Assembly (NCBI RefSeq): GCF_050613185.1
Contig: NZ_CP192511.1
Span: forward strand, 248,001 to 312,000
Length of the DNA: 64,000 bases
From: Chelonobacter sp050613185
GTDB taxonomy: Bacteria; Pseudomonadota; Gammaproteobacteria; Enterobacterales; Pasteurellaceae
Direction: 5' to 3'
Shown: positions 17,152 to 26,043 of the stretch, piece after piece
How positions within the stretch are numbered: the stretch's first letter is position 1
Layout of the letters: each line of letters starts with the position of its first letter
Translations under genes and position numbers: made by a program
The notes under the pieces: generated by a model
Seen by the model: the letters and a program-made list of their open reading frames with translations, nothing else
Told to the model about the DNA's origin: nothing
The model's database searches: none

Positions 17152-17209
17152 GATAATTTCTCGAAATTTGTCACAATCCCACACTGTCGCTGACAATATT
17201 GAGAACAAA

Positions 17210-17238
17210 GACCGCACTTTTACCATAAAAGTGCGGTC
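17210..17238. terminator. Uptake-signal hairpin between dppA and dppB
   Basis: GACCGCACTTTTA (17210-17222) pairs perfectly with TAAAAGTGCGGTC (17226-17238), loop CCA. It lies between the dppA stop and dppB, so it may attenuate read-through and favour the binding protein over the permease. No long T run follows, so it is probably leaky. Confidence 0.7.
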
Positions 17239-17249
17239 GAATACAAATA

Positions 17250-18848
17250 TTATTCTAATTCTAACGCATAAAAGTTATGCAAACCGAACGGGTCGATCAC
17301 ATAATTTTTCACCTCTTTGCGCAGCGGCAAATAGGTGGTGGAGTGAGCAATGGTAATCCATGGCGCTTGTTCTTTGAAAATCACCTGCGCTTGTTTATAC
17401 AATTCGGCACGTTTTTCTTGATCCGTCACCTGCACCGCTTGTTTGATCAAATCGTCAAACGGTTGGTAACACCATTTGGCATAGTTAGAACCTTGCTCCG
17501 CCGAAGCACAGCTTAACAACGTACCCAGGAAGTTATCCGGATCGCCGTTGTCGCCGGTCCAGCCCATCATCCCGGTCGGATCGTCGCCTTTCTTCATGCG
17601 CTGTAAATATTCGCCCCATTCGTAGCTGACGATTTTCGCGTCCACGCCCACCGCTTTCCAGTCAGCTTGCACTAACTCCGCCATACGGCGCGCATTCGGG
17701 TTATACGGACGGGAAACCGGCATTGCCCACAACTCGGTGCTGAAACCGTTCTCAAAGCCGGCTTCTTTCAATAATGCTTTGGCTTTTTCCGGATCATAGC
17801 TGTAATCCACCACCGCGTCGTTGTAGCCCCACATGGTCGGCGGCATTGGGTTTTTCGCTTTTTCGGCTGCGCCTAAATAAACCGCGTCAATAATCGCATC
17901 TTTATTCACGGCATAGTTCAACGCTTGGCGTACTTTTTGGTTTTCAAACGGCGCTTTTTGCACGTTAAAGTGAACATAACCGACGTTCAAGCCAGCTTCT
18001 TCCATTAAATTGATTGCCGTATCTTTTTTCATCAATTCCAAATCCGCCGGATTCGGGTATGGCATGATATGGCACTCGCCTTTTTGCAATTTGGCATAAC
18101 GCACAGAAGCGTCCGGTGTAATTGCAAAGACTAAACGATCAATTTTAGAACGGCCTTTCCAGTAATCGTCAAAGGCTTTATAACGGATGGTCGCGTCTTT
18201 CTGATAATTGACCAACTCAAACGGACCGGTGCCAATCGGGTCTTGATCGACTTTTTCAGGCGTACCGGCTTTCAACATATTCTCAGCATATTCTGCAGAC
18301 AGAATACCGGCAAAGTCCATCGCAATGTTAGCTAAAAACGGTGCATTCGCTTGTTTTAGATACATTTTAACCGTGTAATCGTCGACTTTTTCCAGTTTGT
18401 CGATAATATTCGGCATATCCATCCCGACAAAATACTCATAGCCCAAGTTGGAAACTTTGTGATACGGGTGCTCTGCGTTCAGCTGACGCTCAAACGAGAA
18501 CAACACATCGTCGGCATTGAAATCGCGGGTCGGTTTAAAATTTTTATTGGATTGGAATTTAACTCCTTTGCGCAAATGGAAAGTATAGGTTTTGCCGTCC
18601 TCCGATACCTCCCAACTCTCCGCCAATGACGGTTGTACCGTGGTTTTACCGCGTTCAAATTCGGTCAAACGGTTATACATCGCCTGTCCGCTGGCGTCGA
18701 TCGACGCACCGTCGGTCACCAACTGCGGGTTGAACGACGTTGGTGAAGCTTCGGAACAATAGACTAAAGTTTTTGGCTGATTGGCAGCCGCCGAAAGGGA
18801 AACCGATAATGCGATTGCAGTTAACGATAAAGTTGCCAGTCGTTTCAT
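17250..18848 (-). CDS. dppA: Periplasmic dipeptide-binding protein DppA
   Basis: Substrate-binding protein of family 5 (SBP_bac_5), 532 residues. A signal peptide is clear: MKRLATLSLTAIALSVSLS, cleaved after about Ala22 (SAAA-NQ); no lipobox Cys is seen. Mature segments such as LVYCSEASPTSFNPQL, NPIGTGPF, RYAKLQKGEC and MGWTGDNGDPDNF align closely with E. coli DppA along its length. GGAGTG ahead of the ATG is a strong ribosome site. In Haemophilus, relatives of this protein feed haem or glutathione to the DppBCDF permease, so the ligand could be dipeptides, glutathione or haem. Confidence 0.95.
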   Translation of the reverse strand: MKRLATLSLTAIALSVSLSAAANQPKTLVYCSEASPTSFNPQLVTDGASIDASGQAMYNRLTEFERGKTTVQPSLAESWEVSEDGKTYTFHLRKGVKFQSNKNFKPTRDFNADDVLFSFERQLNAEHPYHKVSNLGYEYFVGMDMPNIIDKLEKVDDYTVKMYLKQANAPFLANIAMDFAGILSAEYAENMLKAGTPEKVDQDPIGTGPFELVNYQKDATIRYKAFDDYWKGRSKIDRLVFAITPDASVRYAKLQKGECHIMPYPNPADLELMKKDTAINLMEEAGLNVGYVHFNVQKAPFENQKVRQALNYAVNKDAIIDAVYLGAAEKAKNPMPPTMWGYNDAVVDYSYDPEKAKALLKEAGFENGFSTELWAMPVSRPYNPNARRMAELVQADWKAVGVDAKIVSYEWGEYLQRMKKGDDPTGMMGWTGDNGDPDNFLGTLLSCASAEQGSNYAKWCYQPFDDLIKQAVQVTDQEKRAELYKQAQVIFKEQAPWITIAHSTTYLPLRKEVKNYVIDPFGLHNFYALELE

Positions 18849-19229
18849 TGTTACACTCCGTTTTGCTATATAGATCTGTTTATTTTTATTTACACCGTAT
18901 TTTTACACGGGCTTATAGTTAATATCATCAATTCCTTAATTCGACAAGATATAAACTGCATATTTTTTGAAAAAAATGCATATTTAATTAGCTTTTTATG
19001 CTTTTGATCACTAACCATTTGAATAATTTAAAATATTGGAATTCAGATCGTAGAAATAATCCGATATCGCTGATTTTTAAGCCCTTGCATTTTATCCTGC
19101 TAACCTCAAACCATCACGATAAGGCGAACACTCAATTTCATTTAAAATCGCCAACTCGCTTTTTTTATTATCGCTCTGAAAGACGATAACAAACCAAAAA
19201 GCCAGAAAGACGGCAAATAAACACTCAAA

Positions 19230-19255
19230 AAATCAGCTCCATAAGGAGCTGATTT
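19230..19255 (-). terminator. Terminator downstream of the second DppA-like gene
   Basis: AAATCAGCTCC (19230-19240) pairs with GGAGCTGATTT (19245-19255). On the - strand the stem runs into T6, so it ends the transcript of the 19469-21067 gene before dppA. Confidence 0.88.
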
Positions 19256-19299
19256 CAGACTGCCGGCAAAGACTCAATAACTTGATTTGTATGATAAAA

Positions 19300-19407
19300 G
19301 TAGGGGCGGATTATATATCCGCCCGAACCGCACTTTGCATTTTTCCATTGTAGATTAAATGCTTATATCGCACTTCGTAAACGGGCGGATATATAATCCG
19401 CCCCTAC
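19300..19407. repeat. REP/BIME-like inverted repeat pair
   Basis: Two perfect 26-bp inverted arms, 19300-19325 and 19382-19407 (GTAGGGGCGGAT... and its complement), bound a 108-bp unit. Each arm is itself a hairpin (GGCGGAT-TATAT-ATCCGCC). A short relative, ATAGGGGCG-AATC-CGCCCCTAT, occurs at 30144-30165. This resembles REP/BIME elements or a tiny MITE. No coding capacity and no clear target duplication. Confidence 0.8.
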
Positions 19408-19468
19408 GCTACCTGACCCGTGACCTTTGTCAATAATCACAAGCCAATTATCTTAGGTCAAAGTGCGG

Positions 19469-21067
19469 TTAATCCGCTAATTTCACCCCATAAAACGCAC
19501 TATAACCAAACGGGCTTTGTTTGTAATCACGCACCCGCAAACTTAACGGAGTGACAGTAATCGAATGCGCCACCGTGATCCACGGAGCTTGCTCTTTGGC
19601 GATCACTTGCGCTTGTTCGTATAATGGCACACGCTGGGTTTTATCCGACAATTTAGAAGCTTGTTTGATTAAGCTGTCAAAATCGGCGTTACACCAACGG
19701 GCATAGTTGCTTGCGCCCACGCTGTCACAGCCCAATAACGGGGTGAGGAAGTTGTCCGGATCACCGTTGTCGCCCGACCAGCCGTAAATCCCTGCGGTCA
19801 ATAAACCTTCGCGGGTGCGTTTGATGTAATCGCCCCATTCATAACTGACCAACTCCGCTTTGACGCCGATTTTCGCCCAGTCGCTTTGCAGAATCTCCGC
19901 CAAACGGCGCGGGTTCGGATTGGAGTTACGCACCACCGGCTGCACCCACAATTGGGTTTCAAAACCGTTCGGATAACCGGCTTCCGCCAACAGCTGTTTG
20001 GCTTTTTCCAGATCATACGGATAATCTTTCACTTCGGTGTTATAGCCCCAAATCGTCGGTGGCAACGGATTGACCGCCGGCACACCCGCGCCTTGATACA
20101 CCACTTTGATGATGGTGTCTTTATCGGCGGCTAAATTTAACGCTTGGCGCACTTTCACATTGTCGAACGGCGCTTTTTCGGTGTTAAACGCAATATAGGC
20201 GACGTTCAATCCTTCTTGCGACATCAACTGGATTTTCGGATCGTTGTGCATTTTTTCCAAATCGGCACTGTTCGGGAAATCCATCATATCGCACGCGCCG
20301 GTTTGCAATTTGGCATAACGCGCGGTCGCGTCGGGGGTGATACTAAAAATCAAGCGTTTAATCGGCGCTTCGCCTTTCCAATAATCTTTGTTGGCTAAGA
20401 AACGCACCGCTTGATCCAGCTGATAACCGGCAAACACAAACGGCCCGGTGCCGATTGGCGTGGTGTCGATGGTTTCCGGTTTGCCCGCTTTCAGCATTTG
20501 ATCGGCATATTCTTGCGAATAGATTGAAATAAAATCCATGCCTAGGCTGGATAAAAACGGCGAGTCCGGATAATTCAGGCTGATTTTCACGGTGTAATCA
20601 TCCACTTTCTCGACCGCTTTCAGCAATTTCGGAAAGTTCATCGATTTGAAATAAGGATAAGTCCCGTTCGAAACATTGTGATACGGATGGTTCGGATCAA
20701 GCTGACGCATAAATGAGAAAATCACGTCATCGGCGTTAAAATCGCGGCTTGGTTTAAATTCTTTACTGGAATGGAATTTCACCCCTTTACGCAAATGGAA
20801 GGTGTATTCCAAACCGTCTTCGCTGATATCCCAACTTTCCGCCAAGCCCGGCTCAAGGTTGGTTGTGCCACGTTCAAATTCCACCAAGCGGTTATACACC
20901 TGTTGCGAACTGGCATTATAGGATAACCCGTCCATCACCAACGCCGGGCTAAAACCGGTCGGCGCACGGCTGGTACAGTTGATAAAGGTGGTGTTGTCGG
21001 CTGCTTGAGCGACCATGCCCAAACCCACTAAAAGTGCGGTTAAAGAAAGTTTCGCGTGTAATTTCAT
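19469..21067 (-). CDS. Second DppA/HbpA-like peptide-binding protein
   Basis: A 532-residue family-5 substrate-binding protein, paralogous to the dppA product along its full length (NPIGTGPF becomes TPIGTGPF, GWTGDNGDPDNF becomes GWSGDNGDPDNF). The start is the ATG at 21067, preceded by GGGGG; a signal peptide ends at AQA-AD. There is no lipobox, unlike H. influenzae HbpA. It has its own terminator at 19230, so it is transcribed apart from dppA, and it probably hands a different ligand (haem, glutathione or another peptide class) to the same DppBCDF permease. The ligand cannot be read from sequence. Confidence 0.9.
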   Translation of the reverse strand: MKLHAKLSLTALLVGLGMVAQAADNTTFINCTSRAPTGFSPALVMDGLSYNASSQQVYNRLVEFERGTTNLEPGLAESWDISEDGLEYTFHLRKGVKFHSSKEFKPSRDFNADDVIFSFMRQLDPNHPYHNVSNGTYPYFKSMNFPKLLKAVEKVDDYTVKISLNYPDSPFLSSLGMDFISIYSQEYADQMLKAGKPETIDTTPIGTGPFVFAGYQLDQAVRFLANKDYWKGEAPIKRLIFSITPDATARYAKLQTGACDMMDFPNSADLEKMHNDPKIQLMSQEGLNVAYIAFNTEKAPFDNVKVRQALNLAADKDTIIKVVYQGAGVPAVNPLPPTIWGYNTEVKDYPYDLEKAKQLLAEAGYPNGFETQLWVQPVVRNSNPNPRRLAEILQSDWAKIGVKAELVSYEWGDYIKRTREGLLTAGIYGWSGDNGDPDNFLTPLLGCDSVGASNYARWCNADFDSLIKQASKLSDKTQRVPLYEQAQVIAKEQAPWITVAHSITVTPLSLRVRDYKQSPFGYSAFYGVKLAD

Positions 21068-21176
21068 GGAACCCCCGAAATGATTAATCAATCAAAAAGT
21101 ACCCTAAGATACCGTTCTGCGCTGTATTTCAAAAGATCAAAATCGTCTTGATTATAACCGAATCATCTAACAATGC

Positions 21177-22562
21177 CTATTCTTGGTGACGCTTACTCAT
21201 ATTTTCACCGTCTTGCGGCTTCAAGCGCAGTAATAACGCCACCTGTAAAATCCCCACCGCCGCGACCGAGAAAAAGGTGTAACTGAACGCCTGCGCCACC
21301 GCACTTTTATCCAAAGCCTCCAGATAAATATTTAAAATCACCGCGGCAAAAGCAATGCCGAGCCCCAAACCGACCTGTTGGGTCACACTCAGCAACGTGC
21401 TGCCTTCACTGTTATTTTGTTGTGAAAACTCGCTAATGGTTAAGGTATTGGTCGCGGTGAATAACGTCGACATTGCCGCGCCGTATAGCACTAACGGCGG
21501 TAACAAGCCCCAAATGCCCCAACTTTTTTGCATTAATCCAAAGGTAATCAAACTGGCGCATAGTAATAACGTGGCGCCGAGCAGCACCCGCTTATAACTG
21601 AAACGAATCAATAACGGACGTAAAAAAGGCTTACAGATAATCGAGCTCACCGCAATCGGCGCCAACAGCCAACCGGCAACATCCGCCGGATAACCGTATG
21701 CCACCTGCAACATCAGCGGCAGCAAAAACGGCGCGCCCGAACCGCACACCCGCAAAACCAAATTGACTTGCGTGCCGATATTGAAGGTGCGGTATTGAAA
21801 CAGGGAAAAGCCGAGCAACGGATTTTTCACCTTACGCGCATAATAAAAATAGAATAGAAATAAGCCGAAACCGATCAGCAGCACAATCACAGCCGACGAC
21901 AAATCAAACGTACGGTTGCCAATCATATCCATGCCGAGCGTAATCCCGACCAATGCGCCGCCGAATAAGAAAAAGCCTATCCAATCAAACCGCTTTACCG
22001 CGGCAGTCAGATTCGGCATAAAATATCCGCATAATAAAAAGCCCAATACGCCGATCGGAATATTCATTAGAAAGATCCAATGCCAACTGGCATAAGTCAC
22101 CAACCAGCCACCGAGAATCGGACCGACAATCGGACCGATTAAGCCCGCCATCACCATCATATTCAATGCGGAAATAATTTCATGGCGCGGCACGCTTTTG
22201 ATGATCGCCAAGCGCGCGGTCGGCATCATCAACGCACCGCCGGCACCTTGTACGATCCGCGCCAGAATCAAAGTATCCAAACTGATCGCCAGCGAGCAAA
22301 AAACCGATCCGAGAATAAACAGCACAATCGCCAGCCGAAACACACGTAAAGTGCCGAAACGATCCGCCAGCCAACCACTGAGCGGAATCAGCAACGCCAC
22401 CGTCAAGGCATAACTAATCACCGCCAACTGCATTTCCAACGGTGCTTCATTCAGATCCGCGGCAATTGCCGGTAAAGCGGTGTTTAAAATCGTCGCGTCG
22501 AGGGTTTGCATAAAAAGTGCGGTTGACGCCACCCAAGCCAAGCCTTGATAGCTTTTACCCAT
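21177..22562 (-). CDS. MFS multidrug exporter, DHA2 family (MdtD/EmrB-like)
   Basis: A 461-residue protein with about 13-14 hydrophobic helices. The motif-A loop reads GWLADRFGTLRV, and motif C-type glycine-rich helix GLIGPIVGPILGGWL marks a drug:H+ antiporter. FMQTLDATILNTALPAIA at the N-terminus is the DHA2 motif D1. It resembles E. coli MdtD. The ATG at 22562 overlaps the last 8 bases of the mobAB gene, so the two are translationally coupled; an upstream in-frame start would extend it further into mobAB without support. Substrate unknown. Confidence 0.88.
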   Translation of the reverse strand: MGKSYQGLAWVASTALFMQTLDATILNTALPAIAADLNEAPLEMQLAVISYALTVALLIPLSGWLADRFGTLRVFRLAIVLFILGSVFCSLAISLDTLILARIVQGAGGALMMPTARLAIIKSVPRHEIISALNMMVMAGLIGPIVGPILGGWLVTYASWHWIFLMNIPIGVLGFLLCGYFMPNLTAAVKRFDWIGFFLFGGALVGITLGMDMIGNRTFDLSSAVIVLLIGFGLFLFYFYYARKVKNPLLGFSLFQYRTFNIGTQVNLVLRVCGSGAPFLLPLMLQVAYGYPADVAGWLLAPIAVSSIICKPFLRPLLIRFSYKRVLLGATLLLCASLITFGLMQKSWGIWGLLPPLVLYGAAMSTLFTATNTLTISEFSQQNNSEGSTLLSVTQQVGLGLGIAFAAVILNIYLEALDKSAVAQAFSYTFFSVAAVGILQVALLLRLKPQDGENMSKRHQE

Positions 22563-23673
22563 AGCGCACTTTTCCTGTTTGTTGCTGCCAGTGATAGATA
22601 AAATCGGCAATCATTGCAATATCATTCAAATCCAAATGGGCGATATGTTCCGCTGTCTGCACAGGATAATCGGTTGCCAACGCCAACACCAACGAATCCA
22701 TTTCCGGCAACGGCTTTGTCATGCCTTGACGGTGGAGCAAAATTTTGGGGAGCGGTTCGTGTTTGAACCCTTCGACCAACACCAAATCACTGCGATTCGA
22801 ATCAAGCTGTTGCGCCAAATAGCTTAGCGAAACCGCACTTTGATCACGATTTTCACTCATCACCGCCCAACGTTGATCGCACGCCACCGCCACTTGCGTG
22901 GCACCGGCTTGGGTCATTCGCCAGCTGTCTTTGCCGGCTTTATCGGTGGTCACATCGTGGTGGGTGTGTTTAATCACCGCCACCCGCAGCCCTTTTTGTT
23001 GCAACTGCGGTAATAATTTTTCCAATAATGTGGTTTTACCGCTGCCGCTGTAGCCGCTAATCCCCAACATCGGAATGCCGCTGCTCGCTCGGTGGCGGTT
23101 GAGTTCATCCAATTGTTGCAAATAATTGAAGTTGGCAAACGCCTGCGGCTGATCGCTGAAATCCACCACGGCATACCGTTGCTGCTGCATAAAGTCGCGC
23201 ACCTTACGCCCGCCGTGTTGCAAATAATTCTGTAGATCGGCGATCACCCGCTTATGCAACAGTGCAAATGTCGGGTGCTCCCGTTCGCCGTCACTGGCGT
23301 AGGCAAGATCTAAACCTGGTGCCGAAACCGCACTTAACAAACGTTGTGCCAAATCCAGCGGCAGAAACGGCGCGTCGCACGGCACAAACAGCACCCAATC
23401 GTGCGCACTGTGTTTCAAACCGCTCAACATCCCGCTCAACGGCCCGAGAAAACCGTCCAACTCATCCATAAACACCGGCAAACCGCACTTGGCATAATGT
23501 TGCTGATGGCGGTTGGCGTTAATCAAGATCTGCCCCACTTGTGATTGTAAGCGGGCCCTCACGTGCGAAAAGAGCGGTTTCCCCTGCAATAATTGCAAGC
23601 CTTTGTCCGCCCCCTGCATCCGCCGCGACAAGCCGCCGCATAAAATCACCGCACTGATTGGTTGTGTTTTCAT
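22555..23673 (-). CDS. mobAB: Fused molybdenum cofactor proteins MobA-MobB
   Basis: One 372-residue frame joins two enzymes that are separate in E. coli. Residues 1-190 or so are MobA, the molybdenum cofactor guanylyltransferase: nucleotide-binding ILCGGLSRRMQGADKG and acidic VPCDAPFLP. Residues from about 200 are MobB, a GTP-binding adapter with P-loop GYSGSGKTT and an HTHHD segment. The ATG at 23673 gives MKTQPISAVILCGG. Fusion should channel MPT-guanine dinucleotide synthesis for DMSO/TMAO-type reductases. The gene is divergent from yihD and ends inside the start of the MFS gene. Confidence 0.93.
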   Translation of the reverse strand: MKTQPISAVILCGGLSRRMQGADKGLQLLQGKPLFSHVRARLQSQVGQILINANRHQQHYAKCGLPVFMDELDGFLGPLSGMLSGLKHSAHDWVLFVPCDAPFLPLDLAQRLLSAVSAPGLDLAYASDGEREHPTFALLHKRVIADLQNYLQHGGRKVRDFMQQQRYAVVDFSDQPQAFANFNYLQQLDELNRHRASSGIPMLGISGYSGSGKTTLLEKLLPQLQQKGLRVAVIKHTHHDVTTDKAGKDSWRMTQAGATQVAVACDQRWAVMSENRDQSAVSLSYLAQQLDSNRSDLVLVEGFKHEPLPKILLHRQGMTKPLPEMDSLVLALATDYPVQTAEHIAHLDLNDIAMIADFIYHWQQQTGKVRYG

Positions 23674-23750
23674 CTGTTCTCTCTGTTGCAATTCCGCTTT
23701 TCTTTGCTATCATCGCACAAATTGAAAATGAAACAAAGGTTAAGCAAATT

Positions 23751-24017
23751 ATGAAATGTCATCGTTTAAATGAAGTGCTGGAACTGATCCGGCCGCACTG
23801 GTCGCAAGAGCCCGATTTGAGCTTAATGGAATTTTTACAAAAAATTGCGGTCGAAGCAGGGTTCGACAAACCTATTGCCGAACTCAGCGATGAAGTGATT
23901 ATTTATCACCTGAAAATGCGCGGCGCCGACAAACACGAGCCGATTCCGGGCATTAAAAAAGATTATGAAGACGATTTCAAAACCGCGCTGTTAAAAGCAC
24001 GCGGCATTATTAAATAA
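23751..24017 (+). CDS. yihD: YihD family protein (DUF1040)
   Basis: An 88-residue cytoplasmic protein of unknown role, closely similar to E. coli YihD (FLQKIAVEAGF, IYHLKMRGADKHE, KDYEDDFKTALLKARG). I start at the ATG at 23751 (MKCHRLNEV), the family start; the frame runs open into the mobAB promoter region. It lies 22 bases before dsbA, as in enterobacteria where yihD sits beside dsbA, so a shared transcript is likely. Confidence 0.93.
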   Translation: MKCHRLNEVLELIRPHWSQEPDLSLMEFLQKIAVEAGFDKPIAELSDEVIIYHLKMRGADKHEPIPGIKKDYEDDFKTALLKARGIIK

Positions 24018-24039
24018 CTAACTCTTATCAAGGATATTT

Positions 24040-24666
24040 ATGAAAAAACTATTTTTACTTTTGGCGGCATTATTCAGTGTTAACGCAGCACAAGCGGCGG
24101 ATTTCATTCCTCAGGAAGGCAAACAATTTATCACCATTAACCAACCGGCAACGGTCGATAAAGAAGTGATCGAGTTTTTCTCATTTTACTGCCCGCATTG
24201 TGCCAATTTCCAATTGGAATACAAAATCCCGCAAGCCATTCAAGAAAAAATGCCGCAAGGCACACAATTCGTGAAATATCACGTCAATTTCTTGGGACGC
24301 GCCTCTGAAGATTTAACCCGCGCTTGGGCATTGGCAATGGCGACCAACACCACCGATTTGGTCGAAAACGCACTGTTCGAAGCGGCTCAAGCCAACAAAA
24401 TCGGCTCAATGTCCGACATTCGCAAAATCTTTTTGGATAAAGGCATAAGCGCCGAACAATTCGATAACGGCATTAACAGCTTCGCCGTCAACGGCTTGGT
24501 CAATAAACAAGTGAAAGCCCTTGAACAATACCAAGTGCGCGGCGTGCCGGCATTCTTCGTCAACGGCAACAAACAAATCGAAACCGGCGGCTTCAGCGAT
24601 TCCAAAAGCGTAGCGCAATTCGTGGAAAACTATACCGATACGGTGTTGTATTTGTTGAATCAATAA
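24040..24666 (+). CDS. dsbA: Thiol:disulfide interchange protein DsbA
   Basis: Periplasmic oxidase that puts disulfides into secreted proteins. It has 208 residues, a signal peptide ending at AQA-ADF, the active site CPHC in SFYCPHCANF and a cis-Pro loop GVPAFFVNG. The length and fold order (thioredoxin with helical insert) are those of DsbA. AAGGA precedes the ATG. Strong terminator at 24684. Confidence 0.96.
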   Translation: MKKLFLLLAALFSVNAAQAADFIPQEGKQFITINQPATVDKEVIEFFSFYCPHCANFQLEYKIPQAIQEKMPQGTQFVKYHVNFLGRASEDLTRAWALAMATNTTDLVENALFEAAQANKIGSMSDIRKIFLDKGISAEQFDNGINSFAVNGLVNKQVKALEQYQVRGVPAFFVNGNKQIETGGFSDSKSVAQFVENYTDTVLYLLNQ

Positions 24667-24683
24667 TTCCGTGTGATAAGAGG

Positions 24684-24715
24684 ACGCCTGTTGAAGCATT
24701 TAACAGGCGTTTTTT
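24684..24715 (+). terminator. Terminator after dsbA
   Basis: ACGCCTGTT (24684-24692) pairs with AACAGGCGT (24702-24710), followed by T5. Confidence 0.9.
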
Positions 24716-24754
24716 ACCGCTTTAAACCTTCCGTAAAATTCTATAGCATGGCAT

Positions 24755-24774
24755 GTATAAATATACTTTTATAC
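24755..24774. promoter_or_regulatory. Inverted repeat upstream of a ribbon-helix-helix gene (likely operator)
   Basis: GTATAAA (24755-24761) and TTTATAC (24768-24774) form a perfect 7-bp inverted repeat with a 6-base spacer, ending 4 bases before the AGAGGA ribosome site. Its place suits autoregulation by the encoded RHH protein. Confidence 0.55.
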
Positions 24775-24789
24775 TTAGAGAGGAATCTA

Positions 24790-25128
24790 ATGATGCCGTT
24801 ACAAACTGTAAAAACGACTCTGGATTTCCCGATCAATCTCAAAAAATCGGTTAAAACCCGCCTTGCCGTCACAGGTCAAACCATGCGCGAATACGTTATT
24901 GCCTTAATAGAAAAAGATCTGGCAAATGCCGAACAGGAAGATTGGTTTAACGAATTACCTGAATATGCCAAAGCACATTTTATCAAAATAGATGAAGAAA
25001 TTCGCAATGGCACTTTTCAGCTTGAAGCCGAAGCTGATACTGAAAAAATGACACATCTTGGCAACGATCTCTGGCAAGGGAAAATTCAATCTGCCAATGA
25101 ACTCAGAAAGAGATTAACTGAATGTTAG
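24790..25128 (+). CDS. Ribbon-helix-helix protein, putative antitoxin
   Basis: A 112-residue protein starting at the ATG at 24790 (or the adjacent 24793) behind AGAGGA. The N-terminal 45 residues have a beta strand (VKTTLDFPI) and two amphipathic helices (NLKKSVKTRLAVTG, TMREYVIALIEKDL), the shape of a ribbon-helix-helix DNA-binding domain. The acidic C-terminal half could bind a partner. Its stop overlaps the start of a short downstream gene that is frameshifted. This is the layout of a type II antitoxin-toxin pair. I cannot assign a named family. Confidence 0.6.
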   Translation: MMPLQTVKTTLDFPINLKKSVKTRLAVTGQTMREYVIALIEKDLANAEQEDWFNELPEYAKAHFIKIDEEIRNGTFQLEAEADTEKMTHLGNDLWQGKIQSANELRKRLTEC

Positions 25129-25435
25129 AATTCAAAAATACCTTTCTCGCATTTATTTTTTATCAGGTTTTAAGTCTAGATACACAACTCGAAATTCGTA
25201 CCAGAATCCAAGAAAAAATTATTCGCGCTCTCGTACGGTCAATGCTAATTTAGTTAAAGTGGTTAAAAAACAGCATATTAATTGCTATTTTTCCATTGTA
25301 CAAAATAAGCCTGTGATCACTGCATTCCAGTTTGGTCGCTCCGCCCTGTTATGTGACGATACGCAGGCAGAAACGATTTTATCCGCAATTGACTATCTCC
25401 GACAAAACGGGTTATCGCAAGATGACTTTTTCTGA
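25122..25435 (+). pseudogene. Frameshifted small gene, possible toxin partner
   Basis: An ATG at 25122 overlaps the antitoxin stop (ATGTTAG). It encodes MLEFKNTFLAFIFYQVLSLD and on to about residue 37, then hits a stop at about 25252. Another frame continues as TVNANLVKVVKKQH through FQFGRSALLCDD to SQDDFF and TGA at 25433-25435. Joining the two near 25235 would give a protein of about 104 residues. A single indel is the simplest cause. The family is not recognised; toxin identity rests on its position only. Confidence 0.55.
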
Positions 25436-25497
25436 CGTCTGCAGTTCTTCTACTCAGTATCAATACACATAAATTTCAGCCATATCACAAAAAAAAG

Positions 25498-25525
25498 TTG
25501 ACTTATTTTTATGAATTGGTTTAAT
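25498..25525 (+). promoter_or_regulatory. Probable promoter of maoP
   Basis: TTGACT (25498-25503) and TTTAAT (25520-25525) with a 16-base spacer lie about 40 bases before the maoP start. Confidence 0.5.
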
Positions 25526-25563
25526 GCTTGCCGACTTATCTTTCGTACTATAGAGGAACTATT

Positions 25564-25896
25564 ATGGCTGACAGTTTTAGCGTAACCCGCCGTTTTTTTG
25601 ATGATAAAAACTACCCGCGCGGGTTTTCCCGTCACGGTGATTACACCATTCGCGAATCCGACACCTTGGAAAAACACGGGCAAGCGTTTATCGAGTTGGA
25701 GTTGGGCAACCGTGCGCCGATCAATGCCGAAGAAGAGCAATTTGTCGCGGTTTGCCGCAATGAACGCCAACCTGAAACCTTTTTTGAAAAAACCTGGTGC
25801 AAATACCGTGCGCGCATTTCCAGCGTAAAACGGGTTTATACCCTGTCCGGTTTAGCCGCAGCCGATACGGTTGACGACTACGGCAACAACGACTAA
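25564..25896 (+). CDS. maoP: Macrodomain Ter organisation protein MaoP (YifE)
   Basis: A 110-residue protein aligning with E. coli MaoP over its length (FFDDKNYPRGFSRHGD, TLEKHGQAFIELELG, FVAVCRNERQP, YTLSGL). In E. coli MaoP acts with the maoS site to limit the Ori macrodomain. Start at the ATG at 25564 with AGAGGAA at good spacing. It stands alone between the putative TA remnant and trmA. Confidence 0.9.
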   Translation: MADSFSVTRRFFDDKNYPRGFSRHGDYTIRESDTLEKHGQAFIELELGNRAPINAEEEQFVAVCRNERQPETFFEKTWCKYRARISSVKRVYTLSGLAAADTVDDYGNND

Positions 25897-26043
25897 TCTC
25901 GTCGCTCCATTATCCGTTGGCGCGCGCAAGGTGCGCCGGCGTGAGTTATTCCGCAACAGAAAACCGCACTTTTATTCAGCTTAACGGCAAAAAATGTTAC
26001 ACTAACGCCATTCTATCTAGCCCGAAAACCAATAAACGACCGT

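Larger units (their letters stand above)
18849..19468. other. Intergenic region between two binding-protein genes
   Basis: This 620-bp gap holds the AT-rich dppA leader (18849-19000), a leftward terminator at 19230-19255 and a REP-type inverted pair at 19300-19407. I see no convincing gene; the short frames present have no ribosome site or family likeness. Confidence 0.7.

Noticed and set aside
18998..19189. 63-codon + strand frame in the dppA upstream region
   Set aside because: AT-rich, no ribosome site, no recognisable domain.
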